Part shown: positions 15,181-23,973 of the stretch, piece after piece
Layout of the letters: each line of letters opens with the position of its first letter
Numbering within the stretch: the stretch's first letter is position 1
The notes under the pieces: model-generated
Database searches by the model: none
Seen by the model: only the letters and a program-made list of their open reading frames with translations
Told to the model about the DNA's origin: nothing
Assembly (NCBI GenBank): GCA_963678095.2
Contig: OY782746.1
Span: 558,001-622,000 of the forward strand
DNA: 64,000 nt
Direction: 5' to 3'
From: G963678095 sp963678095
GTDB lineage: Bacteria > Bacillota > Negativicutes > Selenomonadales > Selenomonadaceae
Position numbers and translations under genes: made by a program

Positions 15181-16209
15181 TTATTTGTCACTGAGTGCCA
15201 GCCCCGGTACTGCGTTCAAATACAGGTCCGAAAACTCCTGATGCTGACTTTGATAATAGCCCCGGCAGCCAATCATGGCTGCATTATCGGTACATAAGAT
15301 ACGGTCCGGATAATAAAAATCAATGCCTGCGGCAACGGCCGCTTCGCGCAATCTGCCCTCCAGGGAACTGTTGGCCGCAACGCCGCCAGCCAGAACCAGC
15401 TGCTGCATGCCTGCCCGGCGCACAGCCCGAATGGCTTTGTCTACCAATACGTCCACAACGGCTTTTTGAAACGATGCCGCCACATCAGCCTTGTTAACTT
15501 CCAGCCCCTTTTGTTCCATATTATGGAGATAATTGAGCACCGCTGATTTAAGGCCGCTAAAGCTGAATTCAAAATTCCCCTTTTCCCGCAGGGCCTGGGG
15601 GAAATTAATGGCATCCGGATTTCCCTCCCGGGCCAGTTTATCAATCTGCGGACCACCCGGATATGGCAATCCCATTACCCTGGCAACCTTGTCAAAGGCC
15701 TCACCCGCTGCGTCATCACGAGTCTGACCGATCAGCTTAAAGCTGTTGTAATCACTCACCTGTACCAGCGACGTATGCCCTCCGGAAACTACCAGGGCCA
15801 CAAATGGCGGTTTTAAATCCTTGTGGGCCAAAAAGTTGGCAAAAATATGCCCTTCCAGATGATTGACGCCAACGAGTGGGATATCGAGCGAAAACGCCAA
15901 GGCCTTGGCCGCGGATACCCCGACCAGCAGCGCCCCGACAAGCCCTGGCCCATACGTCACCGCAATCTGGTCAAGCTCGGATAATTCAACCTTTGCCTCT
16001 CGCAGGGCTTCCTCAATGACCGGCATGATGTTTACAATATGCTTGCGCGAGGCAATCTCCGGCACTACGCCGCCAAACTTCTGATGCACAGGAATCTGAG
16101 TCGATATAATATTTGATAAAATCGTCCGACCACCGGCAAGCACTGCCGCCGATGTTTCATCACAGCTTGATTCAATCGCCAGGGTCAGACATTCCTTTTT
16201 TTCATTCAA
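15181..16209 (-). CDS. tsaD: tRNA t6A37 threonylcarbamoyltransferase TsaD
   Basis: 342 residues of the Kae1/TsaD family. With TsaB and TsaE it transfers threonylcarbamoyl to A37 of ANN-reading tRNAs. Seen: ATP-grasp-like N-terminus (LAIESSCDETSAAVL), the metal-binding HLEGHIFANF with its two His, GGHTSLV, and the C-terminal GGVAANSSL. Length is normal. It closes the tsaE-tsaB-rimI-tsaD operon. Confidence 0.97.
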   Translation of the reverse strand: MNEKKECLTLAIESSCDETSAAVLAGGRTILSNIISTQIPVHQKFGGVVPEIASRKHIVNIMPVIEEALREAKVELSELDQIAVTYGPGLVGALLVGVSAAKALAFSLDIPLVGVNHLEGHIFANFLAHKDLKPPFVALVVSGGHTSLVQVSDYNSFKLIGQTRDDAAGEAFDKVARVMGLPYPGGPQIDKLAREGNPDAINFPQALREKGNFEFSFSGLKSAVLNYLHNMEQKGLEVNKADVAASFQKAVVDVLVDKAIRAVRRAGMQQLVLAGGVAANSSLEGRLREAAVAAGIDFYYPDRILCTDNAAMIGCRGYYQSQHQEFSDLYLNAVPGLALSDK

Positions 16210-16240
16210 AATGAATCCTCCATTTGAGGCTGACAGCCGA

Positions 16241-16681
16241 TCATAAATTTGTCAGCCACATGATCATTGCCGCTTCCCCATTGTCTTCATAATAACCGGG
16301 ACGAAGTCCGGCACTTTTAAAACCAAGCTTCTCATAGAGAGTTACTGCCGCCGCATTAGAAGGACGAACCTCCAGCGTCATAGCCGTTGCTCCCAATTCC
16401 CGGACAATCTCGATCAGCCGGCACATCATCGCCCGGCCGATTTTCTGGCCGCGATAGGCCGGATCAATTGCCACATTGGTAATATGCGCTTCATCGAGCA
16501 AAATCCAGGCCCCGGCATACCCGATAATTTTATCGTCAGCAAGTGCCAGCAGATAATAGGCCTTTTCACTGGCAGCCTCTTCCCAAAAAGACTCCCTCGA
16601 CCAGGGCATTGAAAAGCAGGCCCGTTCGACGACCTCAACCCCGGCGGCATCTTCCGGCAGCATACGCCGAAAAGTAATCAT
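16241..16681 (-). CDS. rimI: Ribosomal-protein-S18 N-acetyltransferase RimI
   Basis: 146 residues from the ATG at 16681, which overlaps the tsaB stop as ATGA and follows AGCAGGGG; a 156-aa version from 16711 is possible. GNAT fold: MITFRRMLPEDAAGV, the acetyl-CoA loop RGQKIGRAMM and the C-terminal AVTLYEKLGFKSAGLRPGYY. It acetylates the S18 N-terminus in E. coli and is regularly found beside tsaB and tsaD. Confidence 0.93.
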   Translation of the reverse strand: MITFRRMLPEDAAGVEVVERACFSMPWSRESFWEEAASEKAYYLLALADDKIIGYAGAWILLDEAHITNVAIDPAYRGQKIGRAMMCRLIEIVRELGATAMTLEVRPSNAAAVTLYEKLGFKSAGLRPGYYEDNGEAAMIMWLTNL

Positions 16682-17388
16682 CCCTGCTGCTTCTGCTGTC
16701 GTTTTTCCCATAAAACCTCCGCCTCCGAACGCCGTATATAAAGCGGTTCAAGAGTCATTACCTCATCTGTTCTGCCGGCAGCAAGTTTCTGCTGGGCCAG
16801 CATTGCCACATTGGCGGCCCGCGGCATAATCATATGCGGCTGTGCGGCTATGATATTTGAGCCGGCAGCCCGGATCAAAGCCTGTTTTTTCTGGGCAATA
16901 TCACCGATGATTACCACCGGCCGATCGAGGGTCTGACAAAAATCGATAACTTCGGCAAATGGCAGTACCTCGACGGGTTTTACCAGATGAACTTCCTCCT
17001 GCTGCCAGCTATAAAGGCCAGCATACACATCGCCTTTTTGGGCATCAAGCACACACAGCGTATAAATCCCCGGAACCGGATAATGCCAGGCCATCGCTTC
17101 CAGCGTCGAAACGCCGACAAGTGGAATTTTAAGCGCATAGGCCATGCTTTTGGCTGCGGCAAGGCCAATTCTAAGGCCCGTAAATGATCCCGGGCCGACA
17201 CTTACGGCAATCGCATCAAGTTCCGTCTTTTTTATATTGGTCATTGCCAGCACCTGCTGCACATGCGGCATCAAGACCTCCGAATGGGTCAATTTGGTCT
17301 GCAATGTGACTTCTGCCAGGAGTTTATCTGGCCCGGCAATGGCAACACTCGATACCATCGTCGCCGTATCCAAAGCTAAAATAGGCAA
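16678..17388 (-). CDS. tsaB: t6A biosynthesis scaffold TsaB
   Basis: 236 residues of the TsaD-like ASKHA fold without catalytic function; it dimerises with TsaD. Seen: MPILALDTATMVSSVAI and GPGSFTGLRIGLAAAK. The TTG start at 17388 overlaps the tsaE stop by 13 bases and uses GGAG within the tsaE end. Translational coupling along the operon is evident. Confidence 0.95.
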   Translation of the reverse strand: MPILALDTATMVSSVAIAGPDKLLAEVTLQTKLTHSEVLMPHVQQVLAMTNIKKTELDAIAVSVGPGSFTGLRIGLAAAKSMAYALKIPLVGVSTLEAMAWHYPVPGIYTLCVLDAQKGDVYAGLYSWQQEEVHLVKPVEVLPFAEVIDFCQTLDRPVVIIGDIAQKKQALIRAAGSNIIAAQPHMIMPRAANVAMLAQQKLAAGRTDEVMTLEPLYIRRSEAEVLWEKRQQKQQG

Positions 17389-17849
17389 AGTTCTTCCAAC
17401 TCCTCATAAATATCTCTGTTTTTATCACCCTGCAGCTGGACGCTGATTTCACGTGCCTGTTCATCTTTTCCCCGCCTAATCGTAAAATGAAGGTTCTCCG
17501 CTGGCAGACAGTCAGGAAATTTGCCCGGCCACTCGATAATGACTACGGCATCCTCGTCTTCACTGTATTCATAAAAGCCGATCTCTTCGAGCTCAGCTTC
17601 CTGTTCCAGCCGATAAAGATCAAAGTGATACATCGTATAATCGCCTTGATATACATTCATTAAATTGAAGGTCGGGCTCGTCACCGGTCCAGCTACATGC
17701 AATCCAGACGCCAATCCCTGAACAAACAGGGTTTTCCCTGCCCCCAAATCTCCCTCAAGCAGCAGGACAACACCATGTTTTATTTTTTCGCCCAGCCGCA
17801 TCCCCAGGGCATAGGTAGCCTCTGGCGATGACGTATTGAATTGAATCAT
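17376..17849 (-). CDS. tsaE: t6A biosynthesis ATPase TsaE
   Basis: 157 residues with Walker A GDLGAGKT (near 40), the switch region SPTFNLMNVYQG and Walker B-like HFDLYRLE. It regulates the TsaB-TsaD complex by ATP hydrolysis. The ATG at 17849 follows GGAGGAATAAAA. First gene of the cluster. Confidence 0.95.
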   Translation of the reverse strand: MIQFNTSSPEATYALGMRLGEKIKHGVVLLLEGDLGAGKTLFVQGLASGLHVAGPVTSPTFNLMNVYQGDYTMYHFDLYRLEQEAELEEIGFYEYSEDEDAVVIIEWPGKFPDCLPAENLHFTIRRGKDEQAREISVQLQGDKNRDIYEELEELCLF

Positions 17850-18167
17850 TTTTATTCCTCCACCGCCATATAAATATCAGTTTTAATAATAATAAATTGT
17901 ATCACATCTTGAACAATAAGGAAACTTTTCCTAGTCCCCTTATTATAATCAATAATTATTATTTTTTAATAATAAAAATCAAATAACTAAGATTACAAGA
18001 GTTATCCCGTGTATTTCGCCAAAAATGAAGTCTCAGAACCAATAATCGCCTTTTTTGCCAATTCCCTCTGGTCCCTGCTTTCGCTATAATACAACTATAG
18101 TCAATCCAGCAGCAGGTGCCAGGCACAGCAGCCGGAAAATTCAAAGCTACATATGGAGGGTTTTATT
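17850..18167. other. AT-rich divergent intergenic region (tsaE / rubrerythrin)
   Basis: 318 bases with no convincing ORF. It must hold the leftward tsaE promoter and the rightward rubrerythrin promoter. A clean TATAAT lies at 18085-18090 on the plus strand with only a weak -35 (TTCCCT, 17-base spacer). Runs of TAATAATAA occur near 17890 and 17965. No operator for a peroxide regulator is evident to me. Confidence 0.5.
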
Positions 18168-18713
18168 ATGAAAAAATTTGTTTGCAGTATCTGCGGTTAT
18201 GTATATGAAGGGGATCAGGCTCCGGACCAGTGTCCACTCTGTAAAGCGCCAGCAACAAAATTCGTTGAGCAGACAGGCGAACAGGTCTATGCCGATGAAC
18301 ACCGGGTCGGAGTTGCTGCTGGTGTTGATCCAGCAATTCTTGAAGGCCTGCGCATGAATTTCAGCGGTGAATGCAGCGAAGTCGGCATGTATTTGGCCAT
18401 GAGCCGCGTTGCGGATCGCGAGGGCTATCCAGAAATTGCTGAAGCCTTTAAGCGCTACGCTTTTGAAGAAGCCGAACACGCTGCTAAATTTGCCGAACTG
18501 CTCGGCGAGGTTGTAACTTCCAGCACGAAAAAGAATCTTGAACTGCGTGTTGCCGCTGAGCATGGTGCCTGTGCCGGTAAAAAAGAACTCGCTGTTTTAG
18601 CTAAACAGCAGAATCTCGATGCTATCCACGATACAGTCCATGAAATGGCCAAAGATGAAGCCCGCCATGGCTGTGGTTTTGCCGGATTGTTAAGCCGCTA
18701 TTTCGCAAAATAA
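18168..18713 (+). CDS. Reverse rubrerythrin (peroxide reductase)
   Basis: 181 residues. The rubredoxin-like domain is at the N-terminus (FVCSICGYVYEG...CPLCKAP, two CxxC pairs) and the ferritin-like diiron domain follows (about 45-181, with E-rich helices such as EEAEHAAKFAELLG and KDEARHGCGF), the order of reverse rubrerythrins. It reduces hydrogen peroxide in anaerobes. The ATG at 18168 lies 8-9 bases after GGAGGG; the ATG at 18153 is part of that site. Single gene between divergent tsaE and a terminator. Confidence 0.95.
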   Translation: MKKFVCSICGYVYEGDQAPDQCPLCKAPATKFVEQTGEQVYADEHRVGVAAGVDPAILEGLRMNFSGECSEVGMYLAMSRVADREGYPEIAEAFKRYAFEEAEHAAKFAELLGEVVTSSTKKNLELRVAAEHGACAGKKELAVLAKQQNLDAIHDTVHEMAKDEARHGCGFAGLLSRYFAK

Positions 18714-18729
18714 TTCTACCATAAAAAAA

Positions 18730-18762
18730 CTGCTGTCAGCCAAAGCTGACAGCAGTTTTTTT
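18730..18762. terminator. Bidirectional terminator (rubrerythrin / universal stress gene)
   Basis: CTGCTGTCAGC (18730-18740) pairs with GCTGACAGCAG (18745-18755) around CAAA, with T7 on the plus strand and A7 before the stem, so it works in both directions. Confidence 0.95.
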
Positions 18763-18784
18763 ATGGATCCGGCTAATCCCGATA

Positions 18785-19165
18785 TTACTTTATAACCATT
18801 ACCGGGATAGAGGATTCTTCAACGACTTTCTGGCTGACACTGCCAATTAAAGCTCCTTTAAAGAGTCCCAGCCCGCGGCTGCCCATCACAATCATGTCGC
18901 TGCCGCATTCCGCCGCAACTTTCAAAATTGCTTTTGAAATATTTCCCGTCTCAACATGTTTGGCTGTCTTGAGGTCTTTCGGTATCTTTTCCCAAATACG
19001 GTCAAAAACAATATGACTTGGAATGTCTTTGTTTATATTACTTGCCACATAAACAAAATCAAGCTCCGCCTTGCATTTCTCCGCTAAAAAAATTGCCTGA
19101 TCCACAGCTTTGCAGCCATTTACTGAGCCATCTACCGGAACAAGAATTTTATTTATCTTTCCCAT
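18785..19165 (-). CDS. Universal stress protein (UspA family)
   Basis: 126 residues from the ATG at 19165 (GGAGGTCTTATT upstream); the frame opens to 19273 but without a site. Typical Usp fold: ILVPVDGSVNGCKAVDQAI at the N-terminus and the ATP-binding loop GSRGLGLFKGALIGSVSQKVV near the C-terminus (G-2x-G-9x-G-S). Nucleotide-binding stress protein, exact client unknown. It is separated from thiC by 95 bases and probably transcribed alone. Confidence 0.93.
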   Translation of the reverse strand: MGKINKILVPVDGSVNGCKAVDQAIFLAEKCKAELDFVYVASNINKDIPSHIVFDRIWEKIPKDLKTAKHVETGNISKAILKVAAECGSDMIVMGSRGLGLFKGALIGSVSQKVVEESSIPVMVIK

Positions 19166-19260
19166 AATAAGACCTCCTAAAGAGTTGTTGTGCCATTGTC
19201 TTAATGGATAATTTCGCGATAAATTAATAAATCCCTTTTTTATCCGGCAAAATTTTGTAA

Positions 19261-20568
19261 TCAGCCATGACAAAGCGGCAGTGCCTTACCAAGGTATTCC
19301 CCGACAATTTTCACGGCGCAGTAGTCGCCGCACATCGAGCAGGCTTCTTCCCCAACCTCGTTACGCGCTGCTCGTTTTTTTCTTGCTTTTTCCGGATCAA
19401 TCGCCAGCTGCAGCTGCTGTTCCCAATCCAGCGTTTTTCTGGCCTCTGCCATTTTCAGGTCCCAGTCCCTGGCTCCCGGGATATTTTTCACGACATCCGC
19501 AGCATGGGCGGCAATGCGTGAGGTGATAACGCCTTCATGTACATCCTCCATGGTCGGCAACGCCAAATGTTCCGCCGGCGTCACATAGCAAAGAAAATCG
19601 GCACCGTTAACCGCTGCCATCGTCCCGCCGATAGCGGCAGTGATATGATCGTATCCGGGAGCTACATCCGTGACAAGTGGTCCGAGCACATAAAACGGGG
19701 CGTTGCGGCACAGCTGCTTTTGCAGTTTCATGTTCGCTGCAATCTGATCAAACGGAACATGTCCCGGTCCTTCCACCAGCACCTGCACCCCGCGGGCCCA
19801 GGCTCGGTCTACAAGTTCCCCCAGGGTTATAAGTTCCTGTATCTGCGCCCTATCGGTAGCATCGGCAATACAGCCAGGACGAAGTCCATCGCCAAGACTG
19901 ATCGCCGAATCATATTTTTGGCAAATATCAAGAATATCATCATAGCGTTCATACAGCGGATTTTCTTTTTCATTGTGGAGCATCCAACCGGTGATAAAGG
20001 ACCCACCCCGGCTGACCACATCCATGACCCGTCCCTGACGGCGCATGCGGCTGATTGCCTCCATCGTGACCCCACAGTGAATGGTCATGAAATCGGCACC
20101 GTCACGCGCCTGCTGCTCAATCGCATGCAGCAAATCTTCTGCCGTCATATCGACCACGGCCCCATGCGACTTAATGGCTTCAACCGTAGCCTGATAAATC
20201 GGCACGGTGCCTACCATTACACTGGAATGCTCGATAATTTGCTGGCGCGAAGCATCAATATTATTGCCCGTGCTGAGATCCATCACGGCATCTGCCCCGG
20301 CCTTTATTGCCGCTTCAAGTTTTATGAGCTCCGGTTCAATCTCCGGATAGGTACTTGAGGTTCCTATATTGGCATTGACCTTGGTCGACAATCCCTCGCC
20401 AACCCCGCGTGGCACAAGATTTTTATGATTTACATTGGCACATATTGTAACTCTACCGGCAGCAACACGTTCACGCAAAATCTCAGCATCCATATGTTCC
20501 TGCAATGCTACCAGCTGCATTGCGTCGGTGATCTTCCCTTCCCGGGCCCATTCCATCTGTGTTTTCAT
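19261..20568 (-). CDS. thiC: Phosphomethylpyrimidine synthase ThiC
   Basis: 435 residues, the short form common in anaerobes (the E. coli enzyme is about 630). Radical-SAM enzyme converting AIR to HMP phosphate for thiamine synthesis. Seen: ANVNHKNLVPRGVGEGLSTK, NIGTSSTYPE, the barrel motif MTIHCGVT and a C-terminal cluster motif CSMCGDYC, whose last spacing (CX2CX3C) is one shorter than the CX2CX4C of long ThiC. It is preceded by a TPP riboswitch with terminator. No other thi gene is in the window. Confidence 0.97.
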   Translation of the reverse strand: MKTQMEWAREGKITDAMQLVALQEHMDAEILRERVAAGRVTICANVNHKNLVPRGVGEGLSTKVNANIGTSSTYPEIEPELIKLEAAIKAGADAVMDLSTGNNIDASRQQIIEHSSVMVGTVPIYQATVEAIKSHGAVVDMTAEDLLHAIEQQARDGADFMTIHCGVTMEAISRMRRQGRVMDVVSRGGSFITGWMLHNEKENPLYERYDDILDICQKYDSAISLGDGLRPGCIADATDRAQIQELITLGELVDRAWARGVQVLVEGPGHVPFDQIAANMKLQKQLCRNAPFYVLGPLVTDVAPGYDHITAAIGGTMAAVNGADFLCYVTPAEHLALPTMEDVHEGVITSRIAAHAADVVKNIPGARDWDLKMAEARKTLDWEQQLQLAIDPEKARKKRAARNEVGEEACSMCGDYCAVKIVGEYLGKALPLCHG

Positions 20569-20597
20569 GTATTCAATCCCTCCTCAAAATAGGCAAC

Positions 20598-20631
20598 AAA
20601 AAAAGCCGTACAGCAAAATGGCTGAACGGCT
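20598..20631 (-). terminator. Riboswitch expression-platform terminator
   Basis: On the minus strand AGCCGTTCAG (20631-20622) pairs with CTGTACGGCT (20613-20604), one mismatch, followed by T6-7. It lies between the TPP aptamer and thiC, so ligand-bound RNA would fold this stem and stop transcription. Confidence 0.9.
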
Positions 20632-20650
20632 TTTGTATACAAAGCAGTCG

Positions 20651-20729
20651 GCCACTTCCCTACGCAGGTATTACCCCAACAGGTTCCAAGGGTCGACATG
20701 ATGTCTCTCAGCTTTCGCTCCCCTAGTGG
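20651..20729 (-). promoter_or_regulatory. TPP riboswitch (THI element) of thiC
   Basis: On the minus strand the conserved blocks appear in order: CACTAGGGGAGC, GCTGAGA, ACCCTTGGAACCTG and GGGTAATACCTGCGTAGG-GAAGTG. These form the P1-P5 core of the thiamine pyrophosphate aptamer. With the downstream terminator it predicts repression of thiC by TPP. Confidence 0.97.
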
Positions 20730-20795
20730 ATCTAAAATATTTTTTGTTGTCAATGGTTTCATTTTACCAAAAGCAGCCAGAAATTACAATATATT

Positions 20796-21368
20796 TTACT
20801 TGGTCAGCAAATCCGGCATGCGCTTTAACGGTTCACTCAGATCCATATGTCCAGCCAAAGTGTCAATGGCTTTACCCTCAACCAGGATCTGTACCGTCTT
20901 TACTTCGGTATATTCCGTCAGCGTATCGACGATAGAACCGACCAGCATGATTTCACCCGTCGAGCCGCCGGTGAAATTTTTGACAAATTCCCGGCTGAAA
21001 TCAACACTGACCTGCCCTTTGTCAAATTTCACACTGCGCAACTTTGTCCCCTTTGGCATCACGGAAAACTCATCCTTTTCGGTAGGTTCTGTGAGCATCG
21101 CCTGCACAGCTGCTGTATACTTATCGGCTTTTTGGTCTTTCACCTTTTTAGTCGCCGCAATCAGCTTTGTCCCTTCCGCATTTGGATAATAAACGCGTAC
21201 AGATTCAAGTGCTTTTTTCTCCGTCTTGTCACTGGAGGGTGTCGATTGTTCCGTCTTTGGTTTCCCTGACGATGGTGAATCCTCCACCATCTTATTGGAA
21301 GCACAGCCGGCACCGAACAGCAAAGCCCCCACGGTTACAACTGCTGAAAATTCTCTTAAAAACCTCAT
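20796..21368 (-). CDS. GerMN-domain lipoprotein
   Basis: 190 residues. Lipobox LFGAGC (Cys at 22) marks a lipoprotein; a Ser/Lys-rich linker (about 30-55) leads to one GerMN (sporulation/germination-type) domain (about 60-180: VRVYYPNAEGTKLI...VSVDFSREFVKNF...VDTLTEYTEVKTVQILVEG). GerM-like proteins act at the cell envelope in spore formers; here it is followed downstream in the operon order by nothing else and preceded by the amidase, so an envelope role is likely. The amidase stop is 14 bases upstream. Confidence 0.88.
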   Translation of the reverse strand: MRFLREFSAVVTVGALLFGAGCASNKMVEDSPSSGKPKTEQSTPSSDKTEKKALESVRVYYPNAEGTKLIAATKKVKDQKADKYTAAVQAMLTEPTEKDEFSVMPKGTKLRSVKFDKGQVSVDFSREFVKNFTGGSTGEIMLVGSIVDTLTEYTEVKTVQILVEGKAIDTLAGHMDLSEPLKRMPDLLTK

Positions 21369-21382
21369 TGTCTATACCTCCT

Positions 21383-22432
21383 CTAAGCTCCTGTCTGGCT
21401 GAAAAAATTCCCCAGGCCTTCGCAGATTCCCTCCGCCATTTTTTCCTGAAAAGCCGGATCTGCCAGTAAGCCTTCTTCCTCCGGATTTGATATAAATGCC
21501 GTCTCAACCAAAGCGGCTGGCACCGCCGTATGTTTTAAAACGTAAAAATTGGCCTCGGAGGCCCCACGATCAAAGCGCTCCCCATGTGCAACCACTCCAT
21601 TTTGCAACAGCTGGGCCAACAGGGCATCATAGCTGGTCTTCGCATAATAAAATGTCTGCGTGCCATTGGCCTGCGGCCGCGAAAAGGCATTGGCATGGAT
21701 GCTGACAAAGACGTCCACTCCCGGCACCGCCGCCCCGGCATCAACCCGGGCTTGCAATTCCTCACGATCAGAAGCATTCGGGCCAAAGACATCGACATCG
21801 TCCGTCCGTGTCATGACAACACGAGCCCCAGAACGCAACAGTATATCATCCACACGCTGGGCAATGGCAAATGTCACATCTTTTTCCCGGATGCCATCAG
21901 GGCCGATTGCGCCCGTATCACTGCCTCCATGCCCGGGATCAATGGCAATTGTCCGCCCGCGGACTCCCGTCACCGAAAAATCACCAAAGGAACGCTTCTT
22001 TTTGATCTCAATGACCAAACGGTACGGACGGTTAAGTTTTCGGTCCGCCGGCAAAAAGCGCAATTTATAGCTATATTTTTCGGCATTATCCGGCAGTGTG
22101 ATCACAGCCTGACCATTCACCTTATCAAGCTGGCTGAATTCAATTTTTTGGGCAATTTCCCCATCAAGCGCTATGTTTTTTCTTATACTGCCAATTTTGG
22201 TTCTTTTTAAATCAAGTACCAACTGCTGCGGATTCGACGGATCAACCGTCAAGGCAAAGTCCTGCCCTGCGTTATTCAGCCCCACCTCGATATAGAGTGA
22301 TCCAGCCGCAGCCGTATAGTGAAAGTGTGTAATCTTATACTGCGCTCGCTCAGCAGCGCTACCAACCGTCTGTAGCACAAACAGTCCCAATAAAACAACA
22401 CACAAACTTATTATTTTACGCAAAATACACAA
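21383..22432 (-). CDS. N-acetylmuramoyl-L-alanine amidase, AMIN + Amidase_3
   Basis: 349 residues with a signal peptide (ISLCVVLLGLFVLQTVGSAAE), an AMIN cell-wall-targeting domain (about 30-135) and a zinc amidase domain (about 168-345). The metal and catalytic residues are in IDPGHGGSDTGA (His), REKDVTFA (Glu), VFVSIHANAF (His) and VETAFISNPEE (Glu). It splits peptidoglycan at the lactyl-amide bond during cell separation. AmiC-like by architecture. Co-transcribed with the GerMN lipoprotein. Confidence 0.95.
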   Translation of the reverse strand: MCILRKIISLCVVLLGLFVLQTVGSAAERAQYKITHFHYTAAAGSLYIEVGLNNAGQDFALTVDPSNPQQLVLDLKRTKIGSIRKNIALDGEIAQKIEFSQLDKVNGQAVITLPDNAEKYSYKLRFLPADRKLNRPYRLVIEIKKKRSFGDFSVTGVRGRTIAIDPGHGGSDTGAIGPDGIREKDVTFAIAQRVDDILLRSGARVVMTRTDDVDVFGPNASDREELQARVDAGAAVPGVDVFVSIHANAFSRPQANGTQTFYYAKTSYDALLAQLLQNGVVAHGERFDRGASEANFYVLKHTAVPAALVETAFISNPEEEGLLADPAFQEKMAEGICEGLGNFFSQTGA

Positions 22433-22463
22433 CCCCTATCTAACAATTCCCCATTATCGCCGT

Positions 22464-22679
22464 CTATTTTTTCTGATCAAGTCCGGCGAGCAGCGCAGCT
22501 GCCTCATCACGAGCTGCCTGGGTGGCCGCTGCATCAAAGGTGATTTCCAGCTGTAGGTAATCTCCTTCGCCAATATCCGGTGGCAGACACCAGCGCGGTA
22601 AAATCACGGCTTCTTCAGCTTCGCCAAGCAGAAGCACTGCTTTACTGCCTTCAAACCTGTCAATTACAGCTCCTGTCAT
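22464..22679 (-). CDS. DUF3006 small protein
   Basis: 71 residues matching the DUF3006 pattern: VIDRFEGSKAVLLLGEAEEAVILPRWCLPPDIGEGD at the N-terminus and a helical end. These small proteins habitually follow ComEC-like metallo-hydrolase genes, as here, where it starts one base after the hydrolase stop. It is probably an accessory partner; function unknown. Confidence 0.85.
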   Translation of the reverse strand: MTGAVIDRFEGSKAVLLLGEAEEAVILPRWCLPPDIGEGDYLQLEITFDAAATQAARDEAAALLAGLDQKK

Positions 22680-22680
22680 T

Positions 22681-23559
22681 TTATCGCTCTCCTATTATAT
22701 CATATGTTTTACCATCGCTTCGCAAGGTAATTGTACCATTTTGATCCGTCCGATAAATTTTCATCTGCTGTTTTTCATAACGGTTTACTATGTTTTTATG
22801 CGGATGCCCGTACTCATTGTCTGTTCCCACTGAAATGAGGACTGCTGCCGGCGCAGCTGCTTGCAAAAACGCTTTGCTGGAGGAAGTCTTACTGCCATGA
22901 TGGGCGGCTTTCAGAACATCCGATTTCAAGGCACTGCCATAAGCCTTTACCAGCGCCGTTTCGCCCTCGGCCTCAACGTCACCAGTTAGCAGCAAGGAAA
23001 AACTTCCAAACAGTAACTGACCAACAATAGAGTTTCCATTCATCTCACCGCCAGCTTTGACCATATCCGGGGTCGGGCTCAGTACCTTAAATACAACGCC
23101 ATCACCAAAGGCAAGCTCATCGCCGCGTTTTAAGTGACCGTATTCTATGGCCTGCTCGCGAACTGTCTTTAAATAATCCCGGTATAGCTTCGTAGTTGTC
23201 GGCTGCCCGTTATCATAAACAGCCCGCACCTTAAATTCCCTGAGCAAAATCGCGGTTCCACCGATATGATCGGCATGTGGATGCGTGAGAATAAGTTTGT
23301 CGATCACATCTATGCCTTCCTTATGCAAAAGTCCTGCCAGCTTAGCCTGCTGGTCCTGGTCTCCACTATCGATCAAAACCGTCTGCTCAGCCGTCCGGAT
23401 CAGGATAGCATCCCCTTGTCCGACGTCCAGCATCTTCACTACCAACGGGGATGCGGCTACCTGCTGCGCTTTATTTGCTGACAAAAAGCTGCAGCCACTG
23501 CTTAAAAGCAATAAACCGGCGATGAACAGCAGCACTATTTTATTTTGCCCAAAATACAT
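22681..23559 (-). CDS. Extracellular MBL-fold hydrolase, ComEC C-terminal-like lipoprotein
   Basis: 292 residues. Lipobox LLLLSSGC, then a metallo-beta-lactamase domain with HPHADHIGG (HxHxDH), GDVEAEGE and KAAHHGSKTSS, the pattern of COG2333 proteins related to the hydrolase domain of the DNA-uptake protein ComEC. Anchored outside the membrane, it may act on nucleic acids or phosphoesters. Downstream DUF3006 is its usual neighbour. Substrate unknown. Confidence 0.9.
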   Translation of the reverse strand: MYFGQNKIVLLFIAGLLLLSSGCSFLSANKAQQVAASPLVVKMLDVGQGDAILIRTAEQTVLIDSGDQDQQAKLAGLLHKEGIDVIDKLILTHPHADHIGGTAILLREFKVRAVYDNGQPTTTKLYRDYLKTVREQAIEYGHLKRGDELAFGDGVVFKVLSPTPDMVKAGGEMNGNSIVGQLLFGSFSLLLTGDVEAEGETALVKAYGSALKSDVLKAAHHGSKTSSSKAFLQAAAPAAVLISVGTDNEYGHPHKNIVNRYEKQQMKIYRTDQNGTITLRSDGKTYDIIGER

Positions 23560-23581
23560 AATATCCCCCTAAAAAAAATAA

Positions 23582-23604
23582 ATAGGCAGTAGTATCCTGC
23601 CTAT
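23582..23604 (-). terminator. Terminator after ndoA
   Basis: ATAGGCAG (23582-23589) pairs with CTGCCTAT (23597-23604); on the minus strand it is followed by TTATTTTTTTTAG. It separates the toxin-antitoxin pair from the hydrolase gene. Confidence 0.8.
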
Positions 23605-23620
23605 CAAAGACGAATTCAGT

Positions 23621-23971
23621 TTAAAATTTTACTAAACCAACGCTGATGCCCATAGCCTGATCAACGCGGACCATAAATTTATCCTGCAGCACAGTGATCT
23701 TTTCTTTCAGCCGCCGTTTATCGATGGTACGCAGCTGTTCCAACAGCACAACCGAATCGCGTTCCAGTGCACATTCTGCAGCCTGCAGTTCCACATGCGT
23801 CGGCAGCTTGCCCTTTGTTATCTGAGCTGTAATCGCAGCTACAATGACCGTCGGGCTATACTTATTCCCCACATCATTTTGCACAATCAAAACCGGCCGC
23901 AACCCGCCTTGTTCGGAACCGACCACCGGGCTCAAATTCGCATAATAAATCTCTCCACGTTTGACGACCAT
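23621..23971 (-). CDS. ndoA: MazF-family mRNA endoribonuclease toxin EndoA
   Basis: 116 residues, standard length for the chromosomal MazF/NdoA of Firmicutes, a sequence-specific mRNA interferase. Seen: VKRGEIYYANLSPVVGSEQGGLRPVLIVQND, the catalytic Arg/Thr region (SPTVIVAAITAQITKGKLPTHVEL) and the dimer tail. The start is 2 bases after the antitoxin gene ends, a typical toxin-antitoxin operon. Confidence 0.96.
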   Translation of the reverse strand: MVVKRGEIYYANLSPVVGSEQGGLRPVLIVQNDVGNKYSPTVIVAAITAQITKGKLPTHVELQAAECALERDSVVLLEQLRTIDKRRLKEKITVLQDKFMVRVDQAMGISVGLVKF

Positions 23972-23973
23972 TT

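Noticed and set aside
20847..22210. Plus-strand ORFs over the gerM and amidase genes
   Set aside because: Antisense frames without family features; the minus-strand proteins carry signal peptides and catalytic motifs.
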